This document shows, piece after piece, positions 1 through 12,500 of a DNA stretch of 64,000 nucleotides. The stretch covers positions 45,245,256 to 45,309,255 of the forward strand of contig NC_079474.1 of the NCBI RefSeq assembly GCF_026230105.1, in the 5' to 3' direction. A program made the position numbers and the translations under genes. Numbering within the stretch: position 1 is the stretch's first letter; every line of letters begins with the position of its first letter. Below the pieces are notes generated by a model that was not told the origin of the DNA, did not search any database, and saw only the letters and a program-made list of their open reading frames with translations. Source of the stretch: Diorhabda sublineata. Taxonomy: Eukaryota; Arthropoda; Insecta; Coleoptera; Chrysomelidae.

Positions 1-71
1 CTCACTACCAAGCTTTCATTTCATTTGCATTTTTTACTGTTATTAATAGAAAATAAATTATATATTTGTAC

Positions 72-1740
72 CTGCAATTGGTTCCCAGTCCATAATAAAT
101 ACGTTAACGTCTTTTTTGAGAAGAAATGCGTTTTTGATACCAATGGCTAGATTTCTTGTTCCACTAGACATCCAACCGTGCGTTATGAATTTAGTTTTTT
201 TGGTGATATTCAAAGATAGTTCTTGAAAATTTACGAAAGTATAACCTTCGCGATTTTTTCTAAAATTAGTGTTTACTAATGAATATTTGAATTATTGTCA
301 TTCACAAATGACTCACCTTGTATATAGTGTGAAAGTGATGAGTTCTTCGGCGTTACCTAAGAAACTATTGTACAATTGAACAATGTCAAATCCCAATCTA
401 TTAGAATTTTTATCAGTTAAATATCCATAAATTTCTTCGCCTTTATCTCCGGGAAATAATACAAAATCTTTCCCATAACCGGGATATTCTTTTTGCAAAA
501 GATTTCTACTATAGTTATTGCAATACGATGCACCTGATGAAAAAATTGAAACTTAATAACTAAGCATAGTATTTAAAGATGACAGGCAAGAAAAATTTTT
601 ATATTTTTCTAGGTAGAATCTAATTCTGGAATTAAAATTAACTAGTCACGTTAGTATTTTGAAATATTTGATGTTACGTGTTACAATTTCATTTCGTGTT
701 ATATCCCGATGTAGATAGAAAACGTATTTGCATCAAAAATAATATTGATTAACTGGAGCTTACTAATTTCGTAACACAGTAAACAAAGCTCACGTTAAAT
801 TCAACTTTTAATACGGTCAGTTATTCACGTTACGTCAATCTAATGTTGTTATATTTGATTCCTATTGACAGAAGACAATAGTATGTAGAAGATATGTGTT
901 CGATAAATCCTATATTGAATCACGTGATGGAAGTTCTCCACCGTTTCTACTGTAGTTGTCTTTCTCAAAACACTAGAGGAAAATTATTCTTTTCTTCGGA
1001 ATATTTGGAAATAAAATACGTTTCGATATGGCTTTGGAAGAACTACAATTTTAATGTATTAGGTAAGAAAATAATCCAGCTTTGAGTTAGGATTGTAGCT
1101 GAGAAATATATGAGACTATCTATAATTTGAGTATTCGTAATTTGTTTCATCAAAAACCTAATTGAATGAATTATCGTTTTTATTTAACCTGCTTTATGTC
1201 ATCTCGACGTTTTTTCATGGTGATTGATTTCAATTTTGATAAATTTCCAAAAAGAGTGATTCAATAGAATTAATACCTAAAATTGGTAGGTATACTCGTA
1301 AAGTTTTAACAAGATTTCTCGCGAATTGTTCATCAAGTATTTTGGAAAAGTTAGTTGAAAGATCTTAGCGACTTTAGAGGTTGTGTACTCTCAAAATTAT
1401 TTATTAAAAAGTCTTTTATATTATCTTCAAGTCATAAAAGAGGGTACGTTTTCAAATTGGCGCCTTATATAAATCAACAAAGAATCTATAATATGTGTAA
1501 ATTCACCTTTCATAATAAAATAAAAGGAATAACAATTAATTTATCTCCTATTATTAAAAAATATATTTCATTTTGAATTAAAAAGAAAAGACACTTTGAC
1601 TTTGAATAAGATAGACTAAATTTACGATTATAATCTGGATAAACCTATAAATTCGGTTGTATTTCTATACTAAATAAATACTCACCTATAAAAGCCAAAA
1701 TAACTGATACTTGAAAATATTTGGATGGTCTAATATTCAT
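72..1740 (-). CDS. Pancreatic-lipase-family protein A, N-terminal part (runs off the left edge)
   Basis: Three exons can be read on the minus strand: 1740-1686 (ATG at 1740-1738), 533-317 and 259-72, each with GT/AG borders and compatible phases. Exon 1 encodes MNIRPSKYFQVSVILAFIG, a short basic stretch followed by a hydrophobic segment, i.e. a secretion signal. Exon 2 gives a Cys-containing linker and a YGKDFVLFPGD segment like the start of insect lipases. Exon 3 contains FITHGWMSSGT and VFIMDWEPIAG, which match the oxyanion-loop HGW/HGY motif and the following DW strand of the animal lipase fold. The joined part is about 153 residues. The GXSXG nucleophile, catalytic Asp and His should lie to the left of base 1, so activity cannot be judged. 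It is the downstream tandem neighbour of lipase B on the same strand, about 1.8 kb away. The likely role is a secreted lipase or phospholipase A1-type enzyme. Confidence 0.85.
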
Positions 1741-2229
1741 TTTTCGTTGTTGAACTTTAGAGGGAAATAACAGCAAATGTGAGGCTTCCGTACAAATAAA
1801 ACTTCTAATTATTTTTTTATTGAATTATCTAAATTTTATCATAATTAATGGAGGCACTTGCGAATAATTTGAAAGTAATTCTAATTACTTTTACGACTAA
1901 AATGCAAATGCCGGCCCCGTTTTACTTTTTTTTCGCTTAATCTTTTAATGTCACACGATATTAAAGAACTTATCAAATAGACATAACGGCAAAAAAAAAT
2001 GAATGAAATATAACGTAGTCACTAATTTTATCAAATTTCAGTAAAATGTACTTTTTTAGACTTTGGTCAACATTGTCTTACAATATATAAAGGAATTATT
2101 ATATTGTCGAAAAAGCTTAAATTATTGTGTTTTTTGCGGTGTAGTGAATAAATGTGATCTTCAAAAAACTGTATATCTTAATTTACCTCACATTTCATAG
2201 TAATTTATTAAAATTTATTGTTTCTGGGA
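1741..2229. other. Upstream flank of lipase A, no gene seen
   Basis: AT-rich sequence directly upstream of the lipase A start on the minus strand. It must contain that gene's promoter, but I see no convincing TATA/Inr pair. No repeats or coding patterns were recognised. Confidence 0.4.
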
Positions 2230-2745
2230 CTAGAAGGCTGTCGTCGAAAATAACTATTGATGCCTGAGTTTTCGCCCACTCATGCAGTTGGTATTTTCAA
2301 AAGTTTCTTGCTGCTCCGACTGATTCTGACTCAATAGTACACTTGGTTATTTCGACGATTAGCCTAAGAAACATTCAACTAATGGAAGACGGTCGGGAAA
2401 GCCATACACACGCAATTTGACATTCATAGTTCATACTTTAGTAGTAGGCGGATAGAGAAGTCGCGTTAAAACTGTCAAACACCGATGACGAAATGTAACA
2501 ATCGCTCTTGGGCAATCAACTCATGCACCAGCTGCATTCCGGATCGACCATGATGCCCATGGTTAATAATCCACATACCAGTCGAACCAAGCACCTATTC
2601 AAGTGGAGTAGTTGAGTAAGAGAGGCAGAAGGCCCATCTATGTTTGCCTTAGGTTGCTATAGTTTCTCGAGGGACCGGACACCCAGCCAAGCTCAATCTG
2701 ATGGATTTTTTGTACTTCAGAAACAGACTAAAGCACTCCGTTCCA
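2230..2745 (-). mobile_element. Probable degraded non-LTR retrotransposon tail (RNase H / HC region)
   Basis: This block is visibly richer in G+C than its flanks. Read on the minus strand it contains, in broken frames, a piece resembling the end of RNase H (ELGWVSGPS, compare WVPGHSG) followed by GIMVDPECSWC. The latter resembles the conserved Cys-containing segment downstream of RNase H in I/R1/Jockey-type elements. Several stops and frame changes interrupt it. The assignment rests on short motifs; a different transposon is possible. Confidence 0.35.
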
Positions 2746-3525
2746 GCCGTTGATTTGATCTTATATATTTAGAAAAATCATTAAAAAACTGACTGAGGTA
2801 GATGACGTTGATAGTACTGCTGCTAGCTTTATGTTGAGAACTAAATCAATTTCACATTTTCTGTAAAATTTCTATGTGAGGTTGTAAGACTTTGTGGCAA
2901 GTTTGTACTGAAACAATGATAAAGACAAGTTGCAAACTTTGTGAAACACAAATAGTCATCAAACTTTCGAAATAAACGTGGAGATCAGGATAAATTTAGG
3001 GCGTCAAATCATAAGGTATGTTATGTATAGGTTGAAGAGGCAGTTAAAGTAAATGCCCCAATGATATAAATGAAGAAAATCCATCACGCAAAAATTTTTC
3101 GGTAAGTATCAATCCTTCAATGAAATTTATCATTGAAAGTATGATTGTGATTCAAAGGTGGCGAAGTTGAAAGTTGGGGATTAGTTTTAGTTAATAAGTG
3201 AATTAACCATCTTTTGTGTTGCAACAAAGTACATTCTGAAATATTATCGGATTTTATAAATATAAGTTTTACAATTCTAATATAATAACATAAAATGCAA
3301 ATTTCGAATTCCTTACTTAACAATTGATTAGAAAAATAAAGAAGCTGGATCGCTTAGCTCTAAACCAATAAAAAATTAGTTTACATTAAAATTTACTATA
3401 AAAGAGAGTAATAAATTTCCAAATTTTTCAACAATTTATATAACAACATCCTCCAGATACTGACAGATAAAACCAAAAATACTACATAAAATCAATACAC
3501 CGATTGTAATAAATAATGAAAATAA
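2746..3525. other. Intergenic between the two lipases
   Basis: AT-rich, with no recognisable gene or repeat. The short open frame at 3117-3323 (minus) has no family features and is treated as chance. Confidence 0.4.
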
Positions 3526-3531
3526 TTTATT
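3526..3531 (-). terminator. Polyadenylation signal of lipase B
   Basis: TTTATT on the plus strand, AATAAA on the minus strand, 7 bases after the lipase B stop codon (3540-3538). Very close to the stop; further AT-rich signals downstream could also serve. Confidence 0.4.
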
Positions 3532-3537
3532 ATAAAC

Positions 3538-6500
3538 TCAGTTTAAAACACTTATAAGATCGGCATTTTCTTCACGATCCAATACAACTTCGAATAACTT
3601 ATTACTGATCTTCGATTTGATGTTCCTTTGATTATACAATTGATCCAATAAATCATCTTCATCGACATACCCAATCACAATATTTTTATATTTGTCCAAA
3701 ATGGCCATCCTATGTGCTTCGAATTGTTTCAAAATTTCCACGCTTGGACCTTCATATTTACCAACAGCAAAAGGGGAAACCGATTCTGTAATCACCAGAT
3801 AAACTCCTTGTACCCCTTTGGTGATATATTCCCCAATAAGAATTTGCGGATCTTTAGGAAGACATCTACCCAAAAGGTAATCGAAATATGAGGGACAGGG
3901 CCATCCGTAGAAACCTTTTACTGTGTTTATCGATTCTGCATAGTACAAAGGAGCTCGATGGTGATTGCACGCAAAATATCCTGCAAAAATGAAACTATTT
4001 ATTTTATTATTACCGATTTCAATAATGACTTACTAATTTGTGCCCAACATCCAGGCTGGAAAACACCACCATTAACATAAAAATCAACATGGCCACTTTC
4101 TTCAACTTTTCCTTGAAAAAAAGCATTAGTGTGATACACGTCGACGAATTCCGCGTCTGTTTTATCAAGTTTACTATCTAAATTCCACGTCGTGAAACCA
4201 GGAAGAGCTGGATCAAGACCCGTTATTCTTGGTACCCGATACGGGCGAAGCTCTATCGCCATATAATTTGTAACGTGGGCTCCTAGAAATGAAGTACAGG
4301 AAGGTTATAACACAGTTTATAAACAATATCTCACTATTGATCTGTCTTTGTATATCAGTCATGAAGATACATTTTGTTGATATAAGGAAAAGTGTGCCAT
4401 ATCATCAAGAGCAAAAAAAGTGGTGTTATATGGACGTTGACCATGTATAGCAATAGCAATACAGCTAGCCACATGTCTTCCTGGTCGAAGGTTTTTCGTT
4501 GGTCATCAAGCCGCATCAGAGCTTCCTTTGACATTCCAAACAGACAATCTAAGGAAAGAAAATTTGTACCATTAGAATGGGTTTAATTGCCCTTGTTTGT
4601 CGTTGATTGTTTCTATGGTATAATGTGCCTCGTGCTACCAGATGTTGTGGGGAAATAGCAAATTCTTATTTTAGAGTATGCCAAGGTGTTTAGGTTTGAA
4701 ACGCTGGCTTCAAATTGTTCGCAAGTCTGCCTTGTACTGATTTCGGTAATGCCCTTGTTCAAGTAGTCAGTTCAAGGCCTCTTTCGCCCCAAAACAGGGT
4801 CAACTTTACCTTTCCAGCCGATGGTGAGGTCTTCAATTATTTCGTTTTAGAGGATCCCAATTTTTTCACGTCATGAATCCAGGTTTCATCAACGGTTGAC
4901 AATGTTGACAATGAGTCGCCAAGTGATATAAGCTATCTTGGTACCTATCACATACACACGTTATTCAATTTGAGTTCGCTGAGAATAATTTGAGAGGTAA
5001 AGCCATGACCAATGTTTAAGGGAGACCTCATCTATAGTGACTCAATTTTTCTGCTGTAAACGTCCCTTAAGCCTCTCTGTCAGTGGTTAGAGTTGGCGAT
5101 CCCCAACTCCTTTTTGTATTAAGGCCATTCGGCACGTTTTAAACATAAAACGCATTGTGGCATACGTCTACGATGGATTTCCGTATTTTTCACATTATAT
5201 ATAATTATTCTTCATGGTGCAATATGAGGCTGGTTGTTGCTAGACAACAATCGCTAGGCCTTCAGGTACCGATCTATCCTCAATTGAAAGCTAATTGAAT
5301 TTACTACAACTCCATTTCATATAATATTTTACGTAGGATTCGTATTTCCGATGATATTTCACAAAATAAGTAGAAATTTCTAAAAAAAATTACTTTTATG
5401 TGGTCTACTTTTTTATTATACATTGACAACTAATAGCTGTTTACAGCTTGCTATTGTGTCTATAATTATAGCAAATATTTATATCTACCAATAAAGTAGC
5501 TGATTAATGTCATTTTTAGTTTGTTAGAGTTTTGTAGTTAATCCAAAATCAGACATTATAATAATCATGTTCAGAGTTCTAGATAAAATACTTAAATTAT
5601 CTCTAATGTAGCTTTGAAAGAACGCAGATCTTACCTACCTAAACTAAATCCTAAAACGTGTATATCAGTATTTCCTAATTCTAGAAGTCTTTCAACTAAT
5701 TGAGCAGTACAAGTACCTACATGGCGGATGTTAATAACAGCTCCCAAATAACAAGGAGACTGATTCAAAGGACTCCAATCAACGGTAAAAATATTGAAGT
5801 CTTTTGTTCTCAAATATTCTGAAACAGAAGGTGATTAGTAGGTCTTCATACAATATTGTTCTGTATTCTTTATCAAAACATATTTTGACAAAGTTCAAAC
5901 TAGGTTGAAACGATAGTTTTTTACCTGTGTTAGAAATGAATCACAAGACAATCAAAATAAAAACAATTTGCTAACAAGAACATATAAAAGGGGCCAAAAA
6001 AAGAAAAAACTGAAGAAATTTACTAAGTATTTTGTTTTTATCCTTCGTTTCTTGTCTTTTCTCCATCTTACCAATGTTTCCTATCTTATACATTGATTCC
6101 TTTCAACCTATCCTATCCAATAGTTTTTGATTCATTTCTCATGGTAATATATTGTTTATTCACTGGACTTTATTAATATTTTATTTATTCGCCTTTGTGT
6201 TATATCAAAGGAAGGTTGCTCAGCATGAAGTGTTAATTGATACAGTTCGTTTAACATGGACTTTAAACTACTAAAGCATGGTTTTATTGAAGAAACATTA
6301 AATTACATTGTATGTATGTATAGATATTGCGTTATCACATACACTGCGGGATTTATCGATTCCCCCCCCCTTCTTGCTGCGATTCTGGGGAACCCAGTAT
6401 TTAGAGCTGACCTAATAGTCCCATTCCTTTTGGAAAATTCAGAATGTAGAATAGTTTTAGCTGCCAGAGATTGTCGTCTTCTATTTCATATACGCTTCCT

Positions 6501-9500
6501 CTGTGCAAAAAAATCTTCACGGCGCATTATCTAGCGCCTTTAGGTATCCATTGAGGCGACAGTGCCCCAATAGGACTCCTGTTAGTGTTCGGATATTATT
6601 CTTTCTTAGGTTTATACATTCAGCAGATCTACTCTGGTTACAGTTTCCCAGAAGAGCCTTTATCTGTTTCAGCCCCTATAGGTTATCCAAATAATTTGTT
6701 TGCCCCTACCTAGCCTAGCTCTTTTCTAGGCATTCCCAAACGAGTTTGGAGTTTATAATGTTGGAACTTAGAGCTCTAATGGCTGCTTGGTTATCGGACA
6801 GGATTATGATCAATTCTTTGCGATAGTTCCTCTCTAGATTGAACATGAATTTCTGTATTTTCGATTCATCATCCTGAGCCATGTCCTTAGTTTGAACATT
6901 ATTTAGGAACGCTTTTTCTTTGGTGATTTCGTTTCTGAATAATTCTATCTAAAGTTTTTTCTGGCACTCTTTCCAGTACTATGTGGAGAGGTGATTGATT
7001 AAGAATCACTTCTAGTGCTCCTGTTGGGTATGATTTCATGGCCCCGGTTGCACATATACAAGCTAGTCTTTGTACCTTCGAGAAAGTGTTCTTCTTGGTA
7101 TTCAGACTAGTTCTAGTAACCTAAACTACTGCCCCATATGTGATGATTGGTCTCACAATTGCAGTGGAATCTTTGGGTTACAATCCCACTTCCACTCTGC
7201 GAAATTTCTACACACCATCAGGGCTAGATTATATTAGATGAGATCACAGGAATTTGGCTTTTCATAGTTTTATCGAAGTGCAGTTGCTTAGCATGGAGTG
7301 TACACTACCAAAGATCTTTTAGAGTGGTTTCATTGAACGAGCATAGCTTAGATTAGGTGAGCTATGGAGTGGAAGCCGTTAATAGAGTTAGCTAACACTT
7401 TATAAAGAGGTCAATGAACTACCTTGCACTCACAGAGGAGGTATTCGGTTATTTTGTTTTTGTCTACAGATACGACAAGAGCTCTTGGAAGCTCTTCCGA
7501 TATTCTTTTGTTGATAATTTATCGAATAGTATCCATTAAGTATACCAGTACTCTTCTTAGTTCACCTTCGCTTTATAAAAGTGCTCAGTTAGTAGAATTT
7601 AAAAAAATGTTTACCAAAGTTTTTGATTCCACGTTTTTATGATCATGGCTTGATGAGTTTTTGCAAACCCTATAAAAGGTTGTAGTTCTATAAAAAAGTA
7701 AGCATTACTCGAGATAAAAACAACTGTAATTCCATCTATAAGGAAGAATATGTCACAAATTGGTTGAGTAGAGAAGTGTGTGAATAAATTAGGACTCGGC
7801 AGCAATACCGTTTGTTTAAATTCATCCCGTCCATTAATAAAAAAACATTCTTATAAAAAACGTGTACGATTCTTACCGTTTCTTATTACTACTAAAGCAC
7901 TTATGTTCATGTTGGAATTATATCCGTGTATAATTATTTTTGTTGGCTTAGTCGCATCGAATAAAGTGCTGTTTAAATTCGAAACCAATCTACTCGATCC
8001 GACCAATATCGGTACAGGATATTCTGGATTTTCTTTCGTGAACAAGAAAAATGTGACGTCTGGATCTGGACATATCCTACAATAATAAACCCTACATTTT
8101 TCAATTTCTTATCGACATAAAATAATTTCTCATTATTATGATTTATATGTAAATCTATTGCTTCAAATGGTGGAGTAAGAAAATTTCATTGAAATTCCTG
8201 CTTTGTAAAGACAGACCTTTAGAATAAATAGTCACGGATATAGTCGTTTTTCACTGGTTTGATTAAATAAAGCTACCAATATAGTACCAAAGTATGATTG
8301 ATTGATTATTTTCCTCGAGAGCGAGAGTGGAACTTCGGAAGCTGATTCAGCAAAACTTTTTTAAAAGCTTGTCATAAGAGGACACTGTAAAATATTGTAT
8401 TTGAATCGAATTATACAAAGTCAGTTTTTTTCACAAACATATGAAAACAATTTCTGGCAATTGTAACAAAACACAAAGCAAAAAATAAGTTTGTGGAAAA
8501 TACTTCTTCACATATACTGTTGATGTACTTACGGATTATATACTATTCGACAACTTCCAAAACTGATTGCTTGTCGAAATTGTGTACCACCTACAGCATT
8601 GGTAATTAATCTGAATGGCAGTGGAAAATTTTGATAATCAATTTTGTCTGGTACTATCTGACTCATTGCATCTGAAATAGGAAAAGACATACATTCTGTA
8701 TTACTTAAATATGTTGTTGTTTGTGTTTATATTTTAGACAAATTAAAAAGGATTCTAAACAATTCATCTATCATTAACAGGACAACCAAACTGCATAGAA
8801 AACTGGTTTATAGAGAAGAGATTCAGGGTGGATGCGAAGGGGAAGCTCTCTATTTAAATCCGTCCTAGCGGCACTGAAAACGAATATTAAGTATAACCGT
8901 CAGGCGCGCTTGACGGTAATTTCTAGAACCTCAACCAAGCAAGCAGAAATAAATATTAACAACGTCCTTAACAAATTAACACTCGGTACAATGTGCTCTG
9001 AATTTTTTACTGAATCTCAAGTTGTGAACCAACATTTGTAACTAAAGATTGAAAAGGCGAAATTGGAACTCTTATCTAAGAACTTCGATTCCTTTAAGGA
9101 ATTGTAGAGTTGAGGAACAGTTGGTGCTACAGGTAAGTTTCTAATAATCTAATAATCTTCTATAAAATATCAAAAAACCTACGCCAAACAATCTGCTGCG
9201 GCGAAGAGATTGTGGACTCTCTTCTATCTTTTATTGGAGAACCCAGATACTTTAATTTGCATTCAATGGCTGACATCATATTTTGGGGAGAATTTAATCC
9301 TTCGTTAGCAAACTTGATACTTGACAGTCAAATTTAATGAATCCTCATCCCAACACGAAGTGAAAATTTCAAATTTAATACGGGACCGAACAGTAAATGG
9401 AATTAAATTGGTTCAAATGATTATACTACGTTTACAACAACTAGGTTTGGATTCTAATGTTGGATGGACAATAAATATTCCTGTAGTTACATTTTGACAT

Positions 9501-12500
9501 AATAATTCCCAATTTAAAATTATTTAAATTTAAAAACATTGCACAAACAGTAACCCCGACAGAGATACAATCTCTTGTGTGTAACTTAACTCACCCCCGG
9601 TACGAACCATTAGGATCTGTTAGTCATTTAGTTGAAGAATACAAAAAGCGTTCATTATTTTTACCCCCCATTAACGTATCCTCCCAGATTATCATATTTC
9701 TGTCTTATATTAATGTGACTGTGAAGAATCATAAAATCAGCTACTTAAAATCAAGGTTTATTATACTCGTATTCATTAAGATTTATGGTACACGATCTTG
9801 ATGGAGACCCACATCATAGATGATTGCTTCCAGGTGTCCCTTGGATACTTCCAAGTTCCATTAAGGTATCAAATTACGTACTTTATTTGTATTGATGTTA
9901 CTGGAACGACCAAAGATGATTATAGCTTTTCATACGATAGGATTTTTCAGTAAGCGGTCTGTAAACAGATAGATGTCTTAATATTCTGGCGAATATTAAT
10001 CATCATTGGCTAGTACAACGATACATTACAATGATGATTGGGACGTTAAATACGTCTTTAATAATTAATTGGAACAAATGATAATAAAATATTTCACTAT
10101 CTACCCTATTGGAAACTTTACAAATATGCACATTTTATGTTGCAGTTATGTGAAATATTTTTATTTATCGGTTTTTCATAATATTGGAACGCAAAATTTG
10201 TCACTTTGTAGTATTTGTTTTTGAATTGCAATGGTTTAGGTGCTAAATCATTACCAATCCCTCCTTGTCTGACCTCTAGATACGCCCCTGAAGGTCCATG
10301 ACATTACTGTTATTCGATTGTCATTATATAACTTTGAACTGAATCCTATCGAGCTTATTTGAATACAAATGGAAGGACATGTGGCTAGAATTACCAAAAA
10401 TTGAAAAAAAAACTTACAAAAATCTATGTATGTCTACTAAACGGAAGGACGGAGAATATTGAATTTCAATCAGTTTCTCATAACATTCTAAATGTTATTT
10501 CCAGTTCAAAAGCGATTATCAAAGTTTTATACAATATAATTGTGTCATAAAAAGTTGTGTCAAACACTGTTTCACTTCATTAACTCTAGAAAACATAAAG
10601 GTTAGTGAAAAACGAGTTGTGTAAAACAATAAAATCTTATGGACGCAGCGAGAATTGCCCAACCAACTGAAACAGTCCGTCATAGTGTCTTATTCTAGGT
10701 CGTGTTTACTTTTTTTAAATTTCGTCGTGTTGATATTGACCAGCAAAACTTGTACAATGCCAATTGTAGCATAAATGACTGATTGAGAAAGGCATTTTCA
10801 AAAAATGCAGATAATCTCTCTATTGTTGATTCCTTTTAGAATATTTTTTGAAAGTTCTAGCAATACTATGAAAATAGAATAAATTTTCATTTTACTTCTT
10901 AGGCCTTTTTATATTCGTGATAATAAGTCTCTACTTTAGATCTCCTTTCTATTGAAAGCAGTTTAAAATAACATGTAAAATTGACGTTTTGACAAAATGT
11001 ATTGATGAAGACCAAAATAGATCGAATCGTCAACATATACATGTTATTCTGAACTGTCTATTCTCATAGACAACAGACCTAAAATTAGGATGAATCATCA
11101 CGAAAAAAATAGAATTGTGATTCAAGATGAAGAAGCAAGCCGAAAGAGAATAGGACAAAAAAAAGAATTAATAAAATGATTATTGGAACTACAAGCTGGA
11201 TAGATCAGTAGAACTAATGTATAATGTAGAAATGTATGTAGAAATTTATTGCTTAGTTACTGGCTACAAAAAGTTTACTATCACTTTTCGGCCCTAGGGC
11301 AGCGGTCGGCAAATTTTTTTGCCATGCCACAACGTGCAAAAACTTGATAACGGCGGGCAGTACTTATAAGATAACTTTATACTTAATAGACGCTTACGTA
11401 GTTATCTCTTGAGGGTAGGCACTATAAGTGATGTTAAAACAATGAAAACAAGATGAGGGAAAAACAAAAACTATTTTATAACAAAGACTTCAAGCGCATA
11501 AAAACTGTTTAATGAAGAAATTAATATGATTAGATAAATTGGTTTTGAGGATACGTTTGAGATGCTATTTTTCGCATGTCAATTTTCATGTTTGTTGTTG
11601 GAATTCTTAGAACAGCGCGGCGCACAAAACAAAAAAGTAAATAGACATGAACTAACTAGCCCCAATAAGCACATAAAATGTACTGTGCTCAAGTCATACT
11701 GATACCAAAGACGGGAAAACTAGATGAGGAAATGAAGGCCGATCAGTGATTTATCAACCATGTCCAAACTATTTGAAAAGTGACTACTGGAGTAACCTGA
11801 ACCAAATCTAAGAACTAAGCAATTAATAACTGGTCACCAGATTACTTGGCTTCAGATTACAATAAATCAGTCATTTAAAAATAAAGAATACTACTTTGCT
11901 GCCTTTCTGGATATAGTACAGGCCTTTGACAAGTTATAACGTGTACTTTCACATAACTATTTCTTTATATTTAATCTACAAGATTAGCATTCCTAGACCA
12001 AATTACAGCCTTGTAACCGGAAAGCGTACAGGGATCAATGTAACTGATATCAATTATAACAATATAACTACTAGTAAAGAAAGAAAAGCACATGTCTAAC
12101 TGTCACGTGTCATTCCTGATGAAACATGGATTTCACTTTACTCTGAAATCAAAACGATCATCATCTGAGTGGAATACAGCTGATAAATCACGTTCGAAGC
12201 ATCCAAATGCACAACAATTCAGCTGGGTAGGTTATGGAATATCTCCAATAGCGTATGCTACAATAGAGTTGCTGGATTGTTAGAATGCAAGAATCAGTAG
12301 AAAAAGGCCTCATTGTCACCAAGACAATGCACCGATTCACAAGTCGATGGAAACGATTGTTGAATTTAGCGAATTACACTTCGAATTGCTTTATCATCCA
12401 CCGTATAGTCCAGATCTGGCCCCCAGTGACTACTGGGTATCCGTTAATCTCAAAAAAGTTCTAGCATGTGAGAAATACAGTTCAAATGAAGAAGCAAATG

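Noticed and set aside
1..36. Possible next exon of lipase A after an ACAG acceptor
   Set aside because: The required frame meets stop codons within 11 codons and lacks the expected lipase text; the real exon probably lies left of the window.
11293..11310. CAGCGGTCGGCAAA, resembling a hAT element terminus
   Set aside because: No inverted partner or 8-bp target duplication was found within the next kilobase.
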